From Cyclobacteriaceae bacterium (GTDB lineage: Bacteria > Bacteroidota > Bacteroidia > Cytophagales > Cyclobacteriaceae), in NCBI GenBank assembly GCA_030589835.1, contig JAUUZS010000041.1:1-13601 (forward strand): a DNA stretch of 13,601 bases, given 5' to 3'. Positions 1 to 7,410 of the stretch are shown here, one piece after another. The position numbers and the translations under genes were made by a program. Under the pieces are notes generated by a model. It had not been told where the DNA came from and ran no database searches. It saw only the letters and a list, made by a program, of their open reading frames with translations. Position 1 is the stretch's first letter. The number at the start of each line of letters is the position of its first letter.

Positions 1-27
1 ATGAATCTTAAAGGAAGTATAAAAGGA

Positions 28-130
28 TTGCTCGTAGTAATAAAAAGAAAAAATCTTCCCGACCGATGAAGAGGATATGAAGAGGATTCCACAGACGGTG
101 GGAAGATTTCTAACCCTTAACTGCGAGCAA
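28..130. other. Nested inverted repeat, possible structured RNA
   Basis: Two inverted repeats are nested. The outer arms are TTGCTCGTAGT (28-38) and ACTGCGAGCAA (120-130), 11 pairs with one G-U. The inner arms are AAATCTTCCC plus ACCG (51-60, 62-65, with G61 bulged) and CGGTGGGAAGATTT (96-109), 14 pairs. The unpaired strands between the two stems are 12 and 10 nt long, so a transcript would form two helices separated by an internal bubble. The 30-nt apical loop holds an exact tandem duplication of ATGAAGAGGAT (66-76 and 77-87). The shape could fit a small structured RNA, a 3' UTR element or a mobile-element end. I recognise no known RNA family. The pairing is seen directly; the RNA interpretation is inference. 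Confidence 0.4.
66..87. repeat. 11-bp perfect tandem duplication
   Basis: ATGAAGAGGAT occurs twice head to tail with no mismatch, in the apical loop of the nested inverted repeat at 28-130. The copies are probably the product of slippage, or else a repeated protein or RNA binding site in an exposed loop. Confidence 0.75.
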
Positions 131-155
131 AGGTGGCTAAAATATCAATCCCTGT

Positions 156-180
156 AAATCCCTTAATTGGGGGGATTTTT
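156..180 (+). terminator. Terminator-like hairpin
   Basis: AAATCCC (156-162) pairs with GGGATTT (172-178) across a 9-nt loop, and a run of five T (176-180) ends the structure. The stem is only 7 bp and AT-rich at its base, and the T run is partly inside the stem, so it is a weak candidate. It could end a transcript carrying the structure at 28-130. A degenerate copy of the same motif (AAATCCCTAAGATTGGGTGATT) occurs at 512-533, nearer the response regulator. Confidence 0.35.
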
Positions 181-394
181 AACGCTAAATTGACAAGGCC
201 CTAAAACTCAAAACTGATACAGTAAGCTGTTTTACAGACCTATAACACTTCAACGCTTCACTTTTATTTACCCCAAACGCAGGGATATTCTATCAATTCT
301 GATAATTCTTTAATATATATTCGCATTTATAACAATCACCATTGAATAAAATGAGGTAACCCCACTCGTTACTCAAATAATTTGGTGTAATAAA

Positions 395-438
395 ATATCG
401 CAAACTATTCTTCCAAAGAATGTATAAATGAGCGATAT
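395..438. repeat. Nested inverted repeat upstream of the response regulator
   Basis: ATATCGC (395-401) pairs with GCGATAT (432-438). Inside that pair, ATTCTT (407-412) pairs with AAGAAT (416-421) across CCA. In an AT-rich stretch such pairing may be chance, but both arms are perfect. It lies about 155 bases before the likely start of the response regulator and could be a leader structure or operator. Confidence 0.35.
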
Positions 439-481
439 ATTCAAAATATTTCACCAACCGCCTAAAAGATTATATGGTTAA

Positions 482-503
482 TTATAAAATAGTAATTTTA
501 TAA
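482..503. repeat. Perfect AT palindrome, possible operator
   Basis: TTATAAAAT (482-490) and ATTTTATAA (495-503) form a perfect 9-bp inverted repeat around AGTA. It lies about 90 bases before the likely start codon at 593, a position compatible with an operator or a cruciform-prone site. No known factor is recognised. Confidence 0.4.
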
Positions 504-592
504 AATGAAAAAAATCCCTAAGATTGGGTGATTGAAAGTACATGGTTTAATTCTTATCTACCCCCCTTTGCAAAATGAATGATGAAAGAGAA

Positions 593-1213
593 ATGAAAAA
601 TAGAATCGAAATTGTAGAGGATAATGATATAGTACGAGATGGTTTGCAATTACTGATAAGCAGCATGAGTAATCATACTGTTGTTGGGGCCTATGGGGCT
701 TGTGAGCCAGCCATAAAAAATCTTGAAAAAGATTTGCCTGATGTAATTCTTATGGATCTGGATCTTCCCGGAATGAGCGGGATAGAAGGCATACAAAGAA
801 TTAAAAAAAATAGCCCTGAGATACATATAATAGTGATTACGGTACATGAGGATAGTGAAATGGTTTTTCAGGCCCTATGTGCAGGAGCCTCAGGATACAT
901 CACAAAAAATGCCAATCATTCACGTCTGTTAGACGCTATTGACGAGGTGCAATCGGGAGGCTCGCCCATGAGCAGTAAGATTGCAAGGATGGTGGTAGGT
1001 TCATTCCAGAGAAACCATAACTCCCCACTTACTTCTCGCGAGACTGAGGTGCTTGAATTGCTTTCTAAAGGAAAAAGTTATACCGTAATTGCGGATGAAT
1101 TGTTCATTCACAAAGAAACCGTTAAATCACACATCAAGAATATTTACTTTAAACTACACGTAAACAGCAAGGCTGATGCGCTTGAAATAGCCAGAAAAAA
1201 TAAATTGATTTAG
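593..1213 (+). CDS. NarL/FixJ-type response regulator (receiver + LuxR HTH)
   Basis: Transcription factor of a two-component system. It is phosphorylated by a histidine kinase and then binds DNA. Numbered from the upstream ATG at 575, the receiver domain spans about residues 10-128 with the acidic pocket E15-D16, phospho-acceptor D61 in LMDLDLPG, the switch threonine T89, and Y108 and K111 in GYITK. A LuxR-type helix-turn-helix fills 152-212 (LTSRETEVLELLSKG ... ETVKSHIKNI). I place the start at 593 rather than 575, because MKNRIEIVEDND is the usual beginning of this family and the purine-rich GAAAGAGAA precedes it. The product is then 206 aa, a normal length. No histidine kinase is in the window, so it is an orphan here. 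The next gene on the same strand is the SusC homologue 740 bases downstream, beyond the MITE, so a regulatory link is only possible, not shown. Confidence 0.95.
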   Translation: MKNRIEIVEDNDIVRDGLQLLISSMSNHTVVGAYGACEPAIKNLEKDLPDVILMDLDLPGMSGIEGIQRIKKNSPEIHIIVITVHEDSEMVFQALCAGASGYITKNANHSRLLDAIDEVQSGGSPMSSKIARMVVGSFQRNHNSPLTSRETEVLELLSKGKSYTVIADELFIHKETVKSHIKNIYFKLHVNSKADALEIARKNKLI

Positions 1214-1236
1214 AGGTCACCCCTCCTACCTGGCCA

Positions 1237-1403
1237 TAATTAGAGCCTGTCTATAAAGTCATCGAATTGAAATATCTTTTTGCGCCTTTTTGGCTTTCTC
1301 AATTTGCCTAATACCCAGGCATTTGCTGCATTGAGAAAGCCAAAAATTCATCAAAAATCTCAACATTTCAAAAATCAAGCACTTTATGGACAGACACTAA
1401 TTA
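1237..1403. mobile_element. MITE-like element with flanking TAATTA
   Basis: The element itself is 1243-1397 (155 bp). Its left end GAGCCTGTCTATAAAGT (1243-1259) and right end ACTTTATGGACAGACAC (1381-1397) are inverted repeats matching at 14 of 17 positions, with some similarity continuing inward. TAATTA stands immediately outside both ends (1237-1242 and 1398-1403), as expected for a target-site duplication, although TAATTA is itself a palindrome and the true duplication may be shorter. There is no transposase gene, so this is a non-autonomous miniature element or an internally deleted IS. The end sequence resembles those of IS4/IS5-type elements; the family assignment is an inference. A reading frame across the element (1280-1465) has no coding character. 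Confidence 0.75.
1287..1346. repeat. 17-bp perfect inverted repeat inside the MITE
   Basis: TTTTTGGCTTTCTCAAT (1287-1303) and ATTGAGAAAGCCAAAAA (1330-1346) are perfectly complementary around a 26-base spacer. The spacer contains a further TGCCT/AGGCA pair (1305-1309, 1317-1321). In RNA this would be a very stable hairpin that could affect transcripts leaving the response-regulator gene. No T run follows, so it is not a classical terminator. Confidence 0.85.
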
Positions 1404-1780
1404 AACATGTAAAATTGTCGATTTCGGAACACACCGTGGAGTACGATCCATATTCCGTGTTTTAGAAGATTTATTGCCTTTTTTCCGAACTATTCAGGTT
1501 CACATTAGAAATCCTGATCCTGATCCCTATACTGGGCTCCACAGAGAAACAGCATAATTTTATCTGCCTCGTCTTGAAGCACATCAAATAAAGTATTGTT
1601 CGTCCTTTTTCCTGTATCCTTATGGGAAAATGCTGAGGTGCGCCAAGCCGGCCTATGTTACGCAAGGACTAGAGAGCTGCGGCATAAAAGCACAACTCAC
1701 CATAAAATTTGCAAATAATGCCTTTTAGATGCGTATTATTATAATTTTCCTCCCCCGTTTTTCGTCAAATTTCACCCAAT

Positions 1781-1795
1781 ATGAGGGATACCCCC
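1781..1795. promoter_or_regulatory. Possible GGGATACCC-type operator motif
   Basis: ATGAGGGATACCCCC contains GGG-ATA-CCC, a short inverted repeat, about 160 bases before the SusC start. A related string, ATGAGGTAACCCCA, lies at 351-364, about 230 bases before the response regulator start. The similarity between the two upstream regions could reflect a shared regulator, but with two short degenerate sites this is weak. Confidence 0.2.
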
Positions 1796-1858
1796 TTAAG
1801 GTGATTATGCCCACATTAGCTTCTGATAATAATAAAAACAAGCCTGTTTAAATAAATA

Positions 1859-1888
1859 ATATGTGAATGTCTCAGCGACATAACATAT
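1859..1888 (+). promoter_or_regulatory. Leader hairpin upstream of SusC homologue
   Basis: ATATGT (1859-1864) pairs with ACATAT (1883-1888) and ATGTC (1867-1871) pairs with GACAT (1877-1881), separated by a small internal loop and capped by TCAGC. The hairpin ends 64 bases before the ATG and probably lies in the 5' UTR of the operon, where it could influence mRNA stability or bind a regulator. It is not followed by a T run. Confidence 0.45.
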
Positions 1889-1952
1889 GAACTGCCGAAT
1901 GGGGGAGATTTATTATCAAGGAATTATTTTTAACTAATAAATTTAAATTTTT

Positions 1953-4900
1953 ATGAAACACAAGTTACACTTTCTAACAGTGGTCTTATGCTTTACGATG
2001 TTTATGGTAAATGCACAGGAAAGGCCCTTATCAGGTAAAGTGACATCGTCTGATGATGGGTCACCCATACCGGGTGTGAATGTAGTGGTAAAAAATACCG
2101 CCATCGGTACCATTACTGATATTGATGGTAATTTTGCACTTAATGTCCCTGGCAGTGAGAGCATTTTGGTATTCAGCTATATAGGTATGGCTACCGAAGA
2201 AATAGCAGTAGGTTCACAAAGCATCATAGAAATCATTATGGAGCCTGATGTAACCGAATTGACAGAAATTGTGGTTACAGCGGTAGGTATCGAGCGAAAT
2301 GCCAATGAATTAAGCTATTCGGTAACCAACATTGGTAACGAAGAGCTTACTGAGACTAGTCAAAACAATGTCTTAGATGCCATTCAGGGTAGAATTCCCG
2401 GAGCTCAAATCCAAACGGCATCAGGTGCACCAGGTGCATCTCAGAAAATCTTGCTTAGAGGTATTGCTACCTTTACTAACGGTAGTGGGCAACCTCTGGT
2501 CATTATTGATGGAATTCCCATAAATAACGGCCAAATGGGAACTTTCGATGGACAGACGTCTATGGGAGATGCTGGTGCATTTTCTGAAATTACCGATGCC
2601 GGTAATGGCATTTCTACTTTAGAGCCGGAAAATATAAAAAGTGTAAGTGTCCTGAAAGGAATTTCAGCCGCAGCACTATATGGTTCTGCCGCAGCAAATG
2701 GTGCAATAATAATCACTACCAAGGATGGTAAATCATCTGCTGGATCAGGAAGGTCAGAAGTCACATTTTCATCTTCATATGTGATGCAGACTCCGTTAAG
2801 GCTTCCTAAGGTGCAGACTGTTTTTGGTCTTGGTCAATATGGAGAAAACGAATTTTTCATAAACGATCAGGAGACTTGGGGCGATGCGTATGATGGAACT
2901 AGCAGACCATTTTCGCAAATCATTGGAGATCAACAACTATGGAAGGATTACAGTCCGACACCACAATCCATGAGGAACGCTTTCGATACAGGATACTCAT
3001 TCAAAAACACGCTTACATTTTCGGGAGGTAATGATAAATCAAACTTTTTCACATCATACTCTTACCTTGATCAGAAAGGTACAGTTCCTTACACAGGACT
3101 GGACAGACATAATATTAAGTTGACTGGTGGAAGCGCTTTGGATAATAATATCAATGTAAGAGGATCCGTAGAGTATACAAAAACGCTTCAGGATGGTTCT
3201 CCACAAGGATTTGGCGGGAATGCTGACGCAGGATTTTATGGTAATTTATTAAGAACTTCTGCTGATCTTAATACTACAGAAGCGCGTAATTTCAATGACC
3301 CGTTCTATGATGTGGCTGGTTATTTTACACCATTCAACTCAAATCCTTTCAGGGCAGCTGCAGTGAGAGAGGACTTGACGGATTGGCATCGAATAAATGG
3401 ATTTGTTGAAGTGGGATATGATGCAACAGATTGGATGAATTTCAAAGTAAGAGCTGGTGGTGATTATGGATTTAGGGAATTGGAGCAATTCAGACCAATA
3501 GAAATAGCTGGAGCTCCAAATAACATTTCACGACCGGGAACAATACGCGTGACTAACCTGGCATCCGCCAACATTAATGTGGATGCATTGACTACTATCC
3601 ATAAGGATTTGACAAAAGATATTAGTTTAAATGCTATTGCCGGATTTAATTTAAGAGATAATAAAGTGGAAGCTACCATGGCGCAACAGCCAAATTTAGG
3701 CATCGGAGGATTTCGAAGTTTGAATAACGGTTTAGTACAACCCATTGTATCACAGAGCTTTTCACAGAGGAGATTGATAGGAGCCTATTCACAAATAGCA
3801 TTGGGTTACAAAGGAACCTATCATTTAGAATTGCAGGGCAGAAATGACTGGTCTTCAACGCTTCCGGTCGAAAACAGATCTTTCTTTTACTGGTCAGCAT
3901 CTGCTAATATGATCATTTCAGAAGTAGTTGATTTAGGGCCGATAGACTTTCTAAAAGTAAAAGCCGCTTATGCACAGGTCGGAAATGATGCTCCGGTATA
4001 TAGTACTAATACTGCATTTTTAGTTTCACTAGATCCGAACATCAACTCTCAAAGGCTCGCAGCATTTCCATTTGGAGGTTTTACAGGGGCTCGCACAGGA
4101 AATATTGTAGGCAATCCGTCATTAAAGCCTGAAAGAACCAAAGGATTTGAATTTGGATTAGATATTGGTGCGCTTAATGAAAGGATTAATCTGGACGTGG
4201 CATATTATGACCAATTGTCAGAAGATCAAATTCAAAACGTTACCGTCCCAGGTACAACCGGATTTACTAGTAGAACAATGAATTCAGGTTCAATTAGAAA
4301 TAAGGGCGTTGAAATGACATTAACTGCTGTTGCCGTTGAGGCAAATAATTTTACTTGGCGGACAACTGTAAATTATACAAAAAACTCCAATATCGTTGAA
4401 TCCATTGCTCCCGGACTAACTGAGATACCTCTTGGTGGTATATCTTCCGGTGGGGCTTCAATGAATATTATCGGTAAGCCAGGATCTCCATTTGGGCTGT
4501 TTCAATTTACAGATTACTTAAAAGGTCCAGATGGCAATTTGATTGTAGATAACAATGGCAGGCCTCAGTTTGATAATAGCGGAAACATTACGGATGGAAG
4601 ATCCATTCAGCCGGATTTTAATATGGCATTTATAAATAATTTGTCATATAAGAATTTCAGTTTGTCATTTAATTTCCAGGGACAATTGGGTGGATATTTC
4701 TTTTCAGAAACATATCATTCTCTTGAAACTCCAGGCAAAGCTCAGTCTACTACCTATAACAACAGACATCCGTGGATTGTCCCGGGTTCTGTGTTGGATA
4801 ATGGAGACGGTACGTACTCACCAAATACTTCTGTTTTTGTGATTAGTTCTAATCAATATTGGAATAACAGAGGGCTATCAGATTATTTACTATCTGCCAG

Positions 4901-5156
4901 TTACCTTAAGTTGAGGAATTTATCATTAAGCTATGAAATTCCAACACGTTTAATTAGCAATTCCCCTATTCGTTCTTTGGTAGTTTCAGCTATTGGAAGT
5001 AACCTGTTTTTATGGACTCCCAAAGAAAATGTATACGCCGACCCTGAGCAATCACTAGGATTTGGCATTGGAAACACATCAAGTGTACCGGGCTTTGAAT
5101 ATGCCGCCATTCCTTCTTTCAGGTCTTATGGATTTTCATTAAGGGCAACACTTTAA
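1953..5156 (+). CDS. SusC/RagA-family TonB-linked outer-membrane transporter
   Basis: Outer-membrane beta-barrel that imports a bulky nutrient with energy from TonB, together with its SusD partner. The 1067-aa protein starts with a Sec signal peptide (likely cleavage VNA|QE, residues 21/22). It continues with a carboxypeptidase-regulatory-like domain (about 24-98, LSGKVTSSDDGSPIPGVNV), a TonB-box-like stretch (about 103-111, LTEIVVTAV) and a plug domain (about 113-258). The plug includes PLVIIDGIPI and the family motif SVLKGISAAALYGSAAANG. The barrel runs to the C-terminal RSYGFSLRATL. The length is typical of the family. The ATG has an AT-rich Bacteroidetes-style leader. It is the first gene of a four-gene operon, 8 bases ahead of the SusD gene. 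No sigma/anti-sigma pair or hybrid sensor is adjacent. The substrate is unknown. Confidence 0.97.
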   Translation: MKHKLHFLTVVLCFTMFMVNAQERPLSGKVTSSDDGSPIPGVNVVVKNTAIGTITDIDGNFALNVPGSESILVFSYIGMATEEIAVGSQSIIEIIMEPDVTELTEIVVTAVGIERNANELSYSVTNIGNEELTETSQNNVLDAIQGRIPGAQIQTASGAPGASQKILLRGIATFTNGSGQPLVIIDGIPINNGQMGTFDGQTSMGDAGAFSEITDAGNGISTLEPENIKSVSVLKGISAAALYGSAAANGAIIITTKDGKSSAGSGRSEVTFSSSYVMQTPLRLPKVQTVFGLGQYGENEFFINDQETWGDAYDGTSRPFSQIIGDQQLWKDYSPTPQSMRNAFDTGYSFKNTLTFSGGNDKSNFFTSYSYLDQKGTVPYTGLDRHNIKLTGGSALDNNINVRGSVEYTKTLQDGSPQGFGGNADAGFYGNLLRTSADLNTTEARNFNDPFYDVAGYFTPFNSNPFRAAAVREDLTDWHRINGFVEVGYDATDWMNFKVRAGGDYGFRELEQFRPIEIAGAPNNISRPGTIRVTNLASANINVDALTTIHKDLTKDISLNAIAGFNLRDNKVEATMAQQPNLGIGGFRSLNNGLVQPIVSQSFSQRRLIGAYSQIALGYKGTYHLELQGRNDWSSTLPVENRSFFYWSASANMIISEVVDLGPIDFLKVKAAYAQVGNDAPVYSTNTAFLVSLDPNINSQRLAAFPFGGFTGARTGNIVGNPSLKPERTKGFEFGLDIGALNERINLDVAYYDQLSEDQIQNVTVPGTTGFTSRTMNSGSIRNKGVEMTLTAVAVEANNFTWRTTVNYTKNSNIVESIAPGLTEIPLGGISSGGASMNIIGKPGSPFGLFQFTDYLKGPDGNLIVDNNGRPQFDNSGNITDGRSIQPDFNMAFINNLSYKNFSLSFNFQGQLGGYFFSETYHSLETPGKAQSTTYNNRHPWIVPGSVLDNGDGTYSPNTSVFVISSNQYWNNRGLSDYLLSASYLKLRNLSLSYEIPTRLISNSPIRSLVVSAIGSNLFLWTPKENVYADPEQSLGFGIGNTSSVPGFEYAAIPSFRSYGFSLRATL

Positions 5157-5164
5157 AAATTTGA

Positions 5165-6634
5165 ATGATGAAAAAAATGATAAATAAATTAAGAATATTT
5201 GTTTTGATAATTGGACTTGGAGCTTTTGCCTCTTGTGATGATTATCTGAATATAAATAACGATCCAACTCAGGTAATTGATCCTGATCCGAATTTCTCCT
5301 TGACTTCAGGAATGGTGGATATTGCCTACTTTCATACCGATCGATACGCACTAGCCGCTAATTTCTGGGTACAATATGTGACTCAGGCAGGAAACGTTGC
5401 GGGCTTTGATTCTCGTGACCAATACCAGGTTCTTGCAGGTGACAATGGTTACCAGAGGGATTTTACCGGAGTTTATTCTGGCCCTTTACAAGATTTGCAA
5501 TATACTTCCGATGTCGGAATAGAGACAGGCAATAATAATGTAGCAGCAATAGCAGAAATTATGAAAGCCTATACTTTCCAGTCATTGGTTGATATGTTCG
5601 ATAAGGTACCTTATTCAGAGGCATTGAAAATTAATGAATTCTCAAATCCTAAATATGATGACGGACAAGACGTATATGATGATTTGATTGTCAAAATAGA
5701 TGAGGCTATGGCTATGATTGATACGCGATCCGTAGTTGCTATTACCGGAGACATTATTTTTGACGGTGACATGGATTTATGGCTGGCATTTGCCAATACC
5801 TTAAAACTGAAAATTTTCATGCGACAAACTGAAGCCAGAGCAGGAATTGCCCAGGCCGGAGTTCAGGCTCTTGACGGAGCAATTTTCTTAGATTCAGGAG
5901 ATGATGCAGAAGTGCCATTTGATCAGAGTACTCCTACAAACAGACATCCTGCAGAAATCAATGATTTAAATACTCAGTCATTTAATGCCGCTAGCGGAAC
6001 AATTGGCAATTACATGGCGAATCGAAATGATCCACGCATGGATACCTATTATAGAAGGCCAGTGGAGCCGGATATTTCAGTGACCTATCCTCATCAATTC
6101 GTTGATCAGGCTACAGGACAAACGCTTGGTGGTACCACTGCAGGACTTGGATATTACACAGCCCGGGGAAACTTCTTAATTGGTGAAGGATCTGCGTTTC
6201 CATATTTCAGTGCTGCAGAATCACAATTTCTACAAGCAGAAGGTGCACTTCGTGGATGGTTGAGCAGTTCGGCCCAGGCTTTATATGAAAAAGGTATTAA
6301 GGATTCTTTTACAAATGCAGGATTAAGTTCTGCTGAAGCTGATGTTTATATAGCAAATGAAGCCCCTTATCCTGCTTCCGGCACCTTTGAAGAACAACTG
6401 GAAGCAATAATGATGGAGAAATGGGTTGCTTTAGTAAGACAGCCAATCGAAATGTGGAACGAATGGAAAAGGACAGGATATCCCTCAACGAGTTTCATTG
6501 CTCCAACATCGATTAGCCTGCTCAATGCAGGGGAATTTCCTTTAAGATTTCCTCCTACTCAACGCGAAATTGATCTTAATAGCAACGCTCCGGGAGTTGT
6601 ATCATTAGCTACGCCAGTATGGTGGGATAAATAA
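5165..6634 (+). CDS. SusD/RagB-family nutrient-binding lipoprotein
   Basis: Surface lipoprotein that captures the substrate and caps the SusC barrel. The 489-aa product has a lipoprotein signal ending in AFASC (lipidated C24), followed at once by DDYLNINNDPT, the usual SusD start. The acidic pair after the cysteine fits surface-export signals described in Bacteroidetes. The body, with WVQYVTQAGN near the N-terminus, helix-rich middle regions and EKWVALVRQPIEMWNEWKR near the end, fits the SusD-like 2 (PF12771-type) subgroup rather than classical starch SusD. That assignment is from memory of the family pattern. Two start codons are adjacent (5165, 5168) and either is possible. It sits 8 bases after the SusC gene and 33 bases before the next lipoprotein gene, so co-transcription is very likely. 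Confidence 0.95.
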   Translation: MMKKMINKLRIFVLIIGLGAFASCDDYLNINNDPTQVIDPDPNFSLTSGMVDIAYFHTDRYALAANFWVQYVTQAGNVAGFDSRDQYQVLAGDNGYQRDFTGVYSGPLQDLQYTSDVGIETGNNNVAAIAEIMKAYTFQSLVDMFDKVPYSEALKINEFSNPKYDDGQDVYDDLIVKIDEAMAMIDTRSVVAITGDIIFDGDMDLWLAFANTLKLKIFMRQTEARAGIAQAGVQALDGAIFLDSGDDAEVPFDQSTPTNRHPAEINDLNTQSFNAASGTIGNYMANRNDPRMDTYYRRPVEPDISVTYPHQFVDQATGQTLGGTTAGLGYYTARGNFLIGEGSAFPYFSAAESQFLQAEGALRGWLSSSAQALYEKGIKDSFTNAGLSSAEADVYIANEAPYPASGTFEEQLEAIMMEKWVALVRQPIEMWNEWKRTGYPSTSFIAPTSISLLNAGEFPLRFPPTQREIDLNSNAPGVVSLATPVWWDK

Positions 6635-6667
6635 TCCATTTTGTATTTAAATCTTAAATTAAAAAAG

Positions 6668-7393
6668 ATGAGAAAATTAAAATATATTTTATTTGCAATT
6701 TTACCGGTGCTTCTGCTAAATAGTTGTGTAGAAGAAATGCCGGAAAGCACCTTGAATACCTATCCGACTTTTGTTTTTGTCGGAGATGAGGATATGGTTT
6801 TGGAACCAGGAGAAGCATATTCTGAACCTGGAATAGCAGCACTAGAAGGCGAAATAGAACTGGAAGTAATTACTTCAGTTACTTCTAAATACCGAGGTTA
6901 CAGTGGTAATGTTGTTGGGTCAGATCCCGATATATACTATGTGAACTATTATGCAGAAACATCGGAAAGTTTTGGAAATACTGCTTCACGTACGGTAGTA
7001 ATACCTCCTGTTCCAGGTGATTTAATTACTGATATTGCCGGGATTTATGCTGCCACTACCACCAGAGCAGGTGGAGAGTCTTATGAAATAGAGATGTGGA
7101 TATGGTCATTAGGTGGCAATAAATTCGGATTATCTGGAACAATTGGCCACTTCTATGCCGACGGACGAGCATACGGAGATTTGTATAGAGCTGTAGGCAC
7201 TGAAATCACTGTAAATGATTTAGCTTCAGGTGATATTACAGCCACAAGAGGTTTATTGACAGGCTTTGGCAATACGGTATGGATACAGGATGGCACTTTT
7301 GCTGTCAATCCTACTACAAAAACAATTACCTTTCATAGTATGACTGATGAATTTGGGAATGGAGATTGGGATATTGTAATGGTTCAACAATAA
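6668..7393 (+). CDS. Operon-linked lipoprotein with DUF5011/DUF5012-like domains
   Basis: Predicted 241-aa lipoprotein. I chose the ATG at 6668 because it gives a compact lipoprotein signal (MRKLKYILF ... LLLNSC, lipidated C20) after an A-rich leader. The upstream in-frame ATG at 6641 would add nine residues and spoil the signal. VEEMPE, rich in acid, follows the cysteine. Residues about 30-117 resemble the immunoglobulin-like DUF5011 fold (VFVGDEDMVLEPGEAYSEPG ... TASRTVVI). The rest, beginning DLITDIAGIYAATTTRAGG, resembles the C-terminal part of DUF5012-type lipoproteins commonly encoded beside SusC/SusD pairs. No catalytic motif is visible. The likely role is an accessory surface binding protein of the transporter. 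This is inferred from position and signal, not shown by sequence. Confidence 0.85.
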   Translation: MRKLKYILFAILPVLLLNSCVEEMPESTLNTYPTFVFVGDEDMVLEPGEAYSEPGIAALEGEIELEVITSVTSKYRGYSGNVVGSDPDIYYVNYYAETSESFGNTASRTVVIPPVPGDLITDIAGIYAATTTRAGGESYEIEMWIWSLGGNKFGLSGTIGHFYADGRAYGDLYRAVGTEITVNDLASGDITATRGLLTGFGNTVWIQDGTFAVNPTTKTITFHSMTDEFGNGDWDIVMVQQ

Positions 7394-7410
7394 TAACTAA
7401 CGAAAAGAAA

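Larger units (their letters stand above)
1..574. other. Intergenic region with structured sequence, no supported gene
   Basis: This stretch has no convincing coding frame on either strand. The first 69 bases are open in frame 1 and end in TGA (last residues RKNLPDR), so they could be the tail of a gene that starts before the window, but nothing confirms this. The stretch contains a nested stem structure (28-130), a terminator-like hairpin (156-180), a nested hairpin (395-438) and an AT palindrome (482-503), each listed separately. No exact Bacteroidetes -7 element (TANNTTTG) was found upstream of the response regulator. Confidence 0.6.
1214..1952. other. Long intergenic region between regulator and SusC operon
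   Basis: About 740 bases without a supported gene. It contains the MITE-like element (1243-1397), a GGGATACCC motif (1785-1793) and a leader hairpin (1859-1888). One + strand frame stays open from 1558 to a TAG at 1726-1728 and reads somewhat protein-like near its end (AQLTIKFANNAF), but it has no recognised domain and no start of quality, so I treat it as non-coding or a relic. I found no exact TANNTTTG promoter element. The nearest approach is TAAAATTTG at about 1703-1711, with one extra base. Confidence 0.55.

Noticed and set aside
1..69. 22-codon frame from the first base to a TGA, ending RKNLPDR
   Set aside because: It could be the end of an upstream gene, but without the preceding sequence it cannot be distinguished from a chance frame, and it overlaps the stem at 28-130.
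575..592. Upstream ATG of the response regulator
   Set aside because: It adds MNDERE, which is not part of the receiver fold. The ATG at 593 has a purine-rich leader and gives the usual family N-terminus.
1280..1465. 61-codon + strand frame through the MITE
   Set aside because: Its first half is made of the element's inverted repeats. The tail (SEHTVEYDPYSVF) looks slightly protein-like but has no start or family of its own.
1471..1665. 64-codon - strand frame in the intergenic region
   Set aside because: No recognisable domain, low-complexity middle (GIRIRI from a CCTGAT repeat) and no neighbour to support it.
1558..1728. + strand frame ending in AQLTIKFANNAF
   Set aside because: Possible relic, but the only ATG is deep inside (1630), there is no RBS, and I recognise no family.
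1837..1852. GCCTGTTTAAATAAA resembling the MITE end
   Set aside because: Only the first six bases match well and no partner inverted repeat is found, so it is treated as chance.
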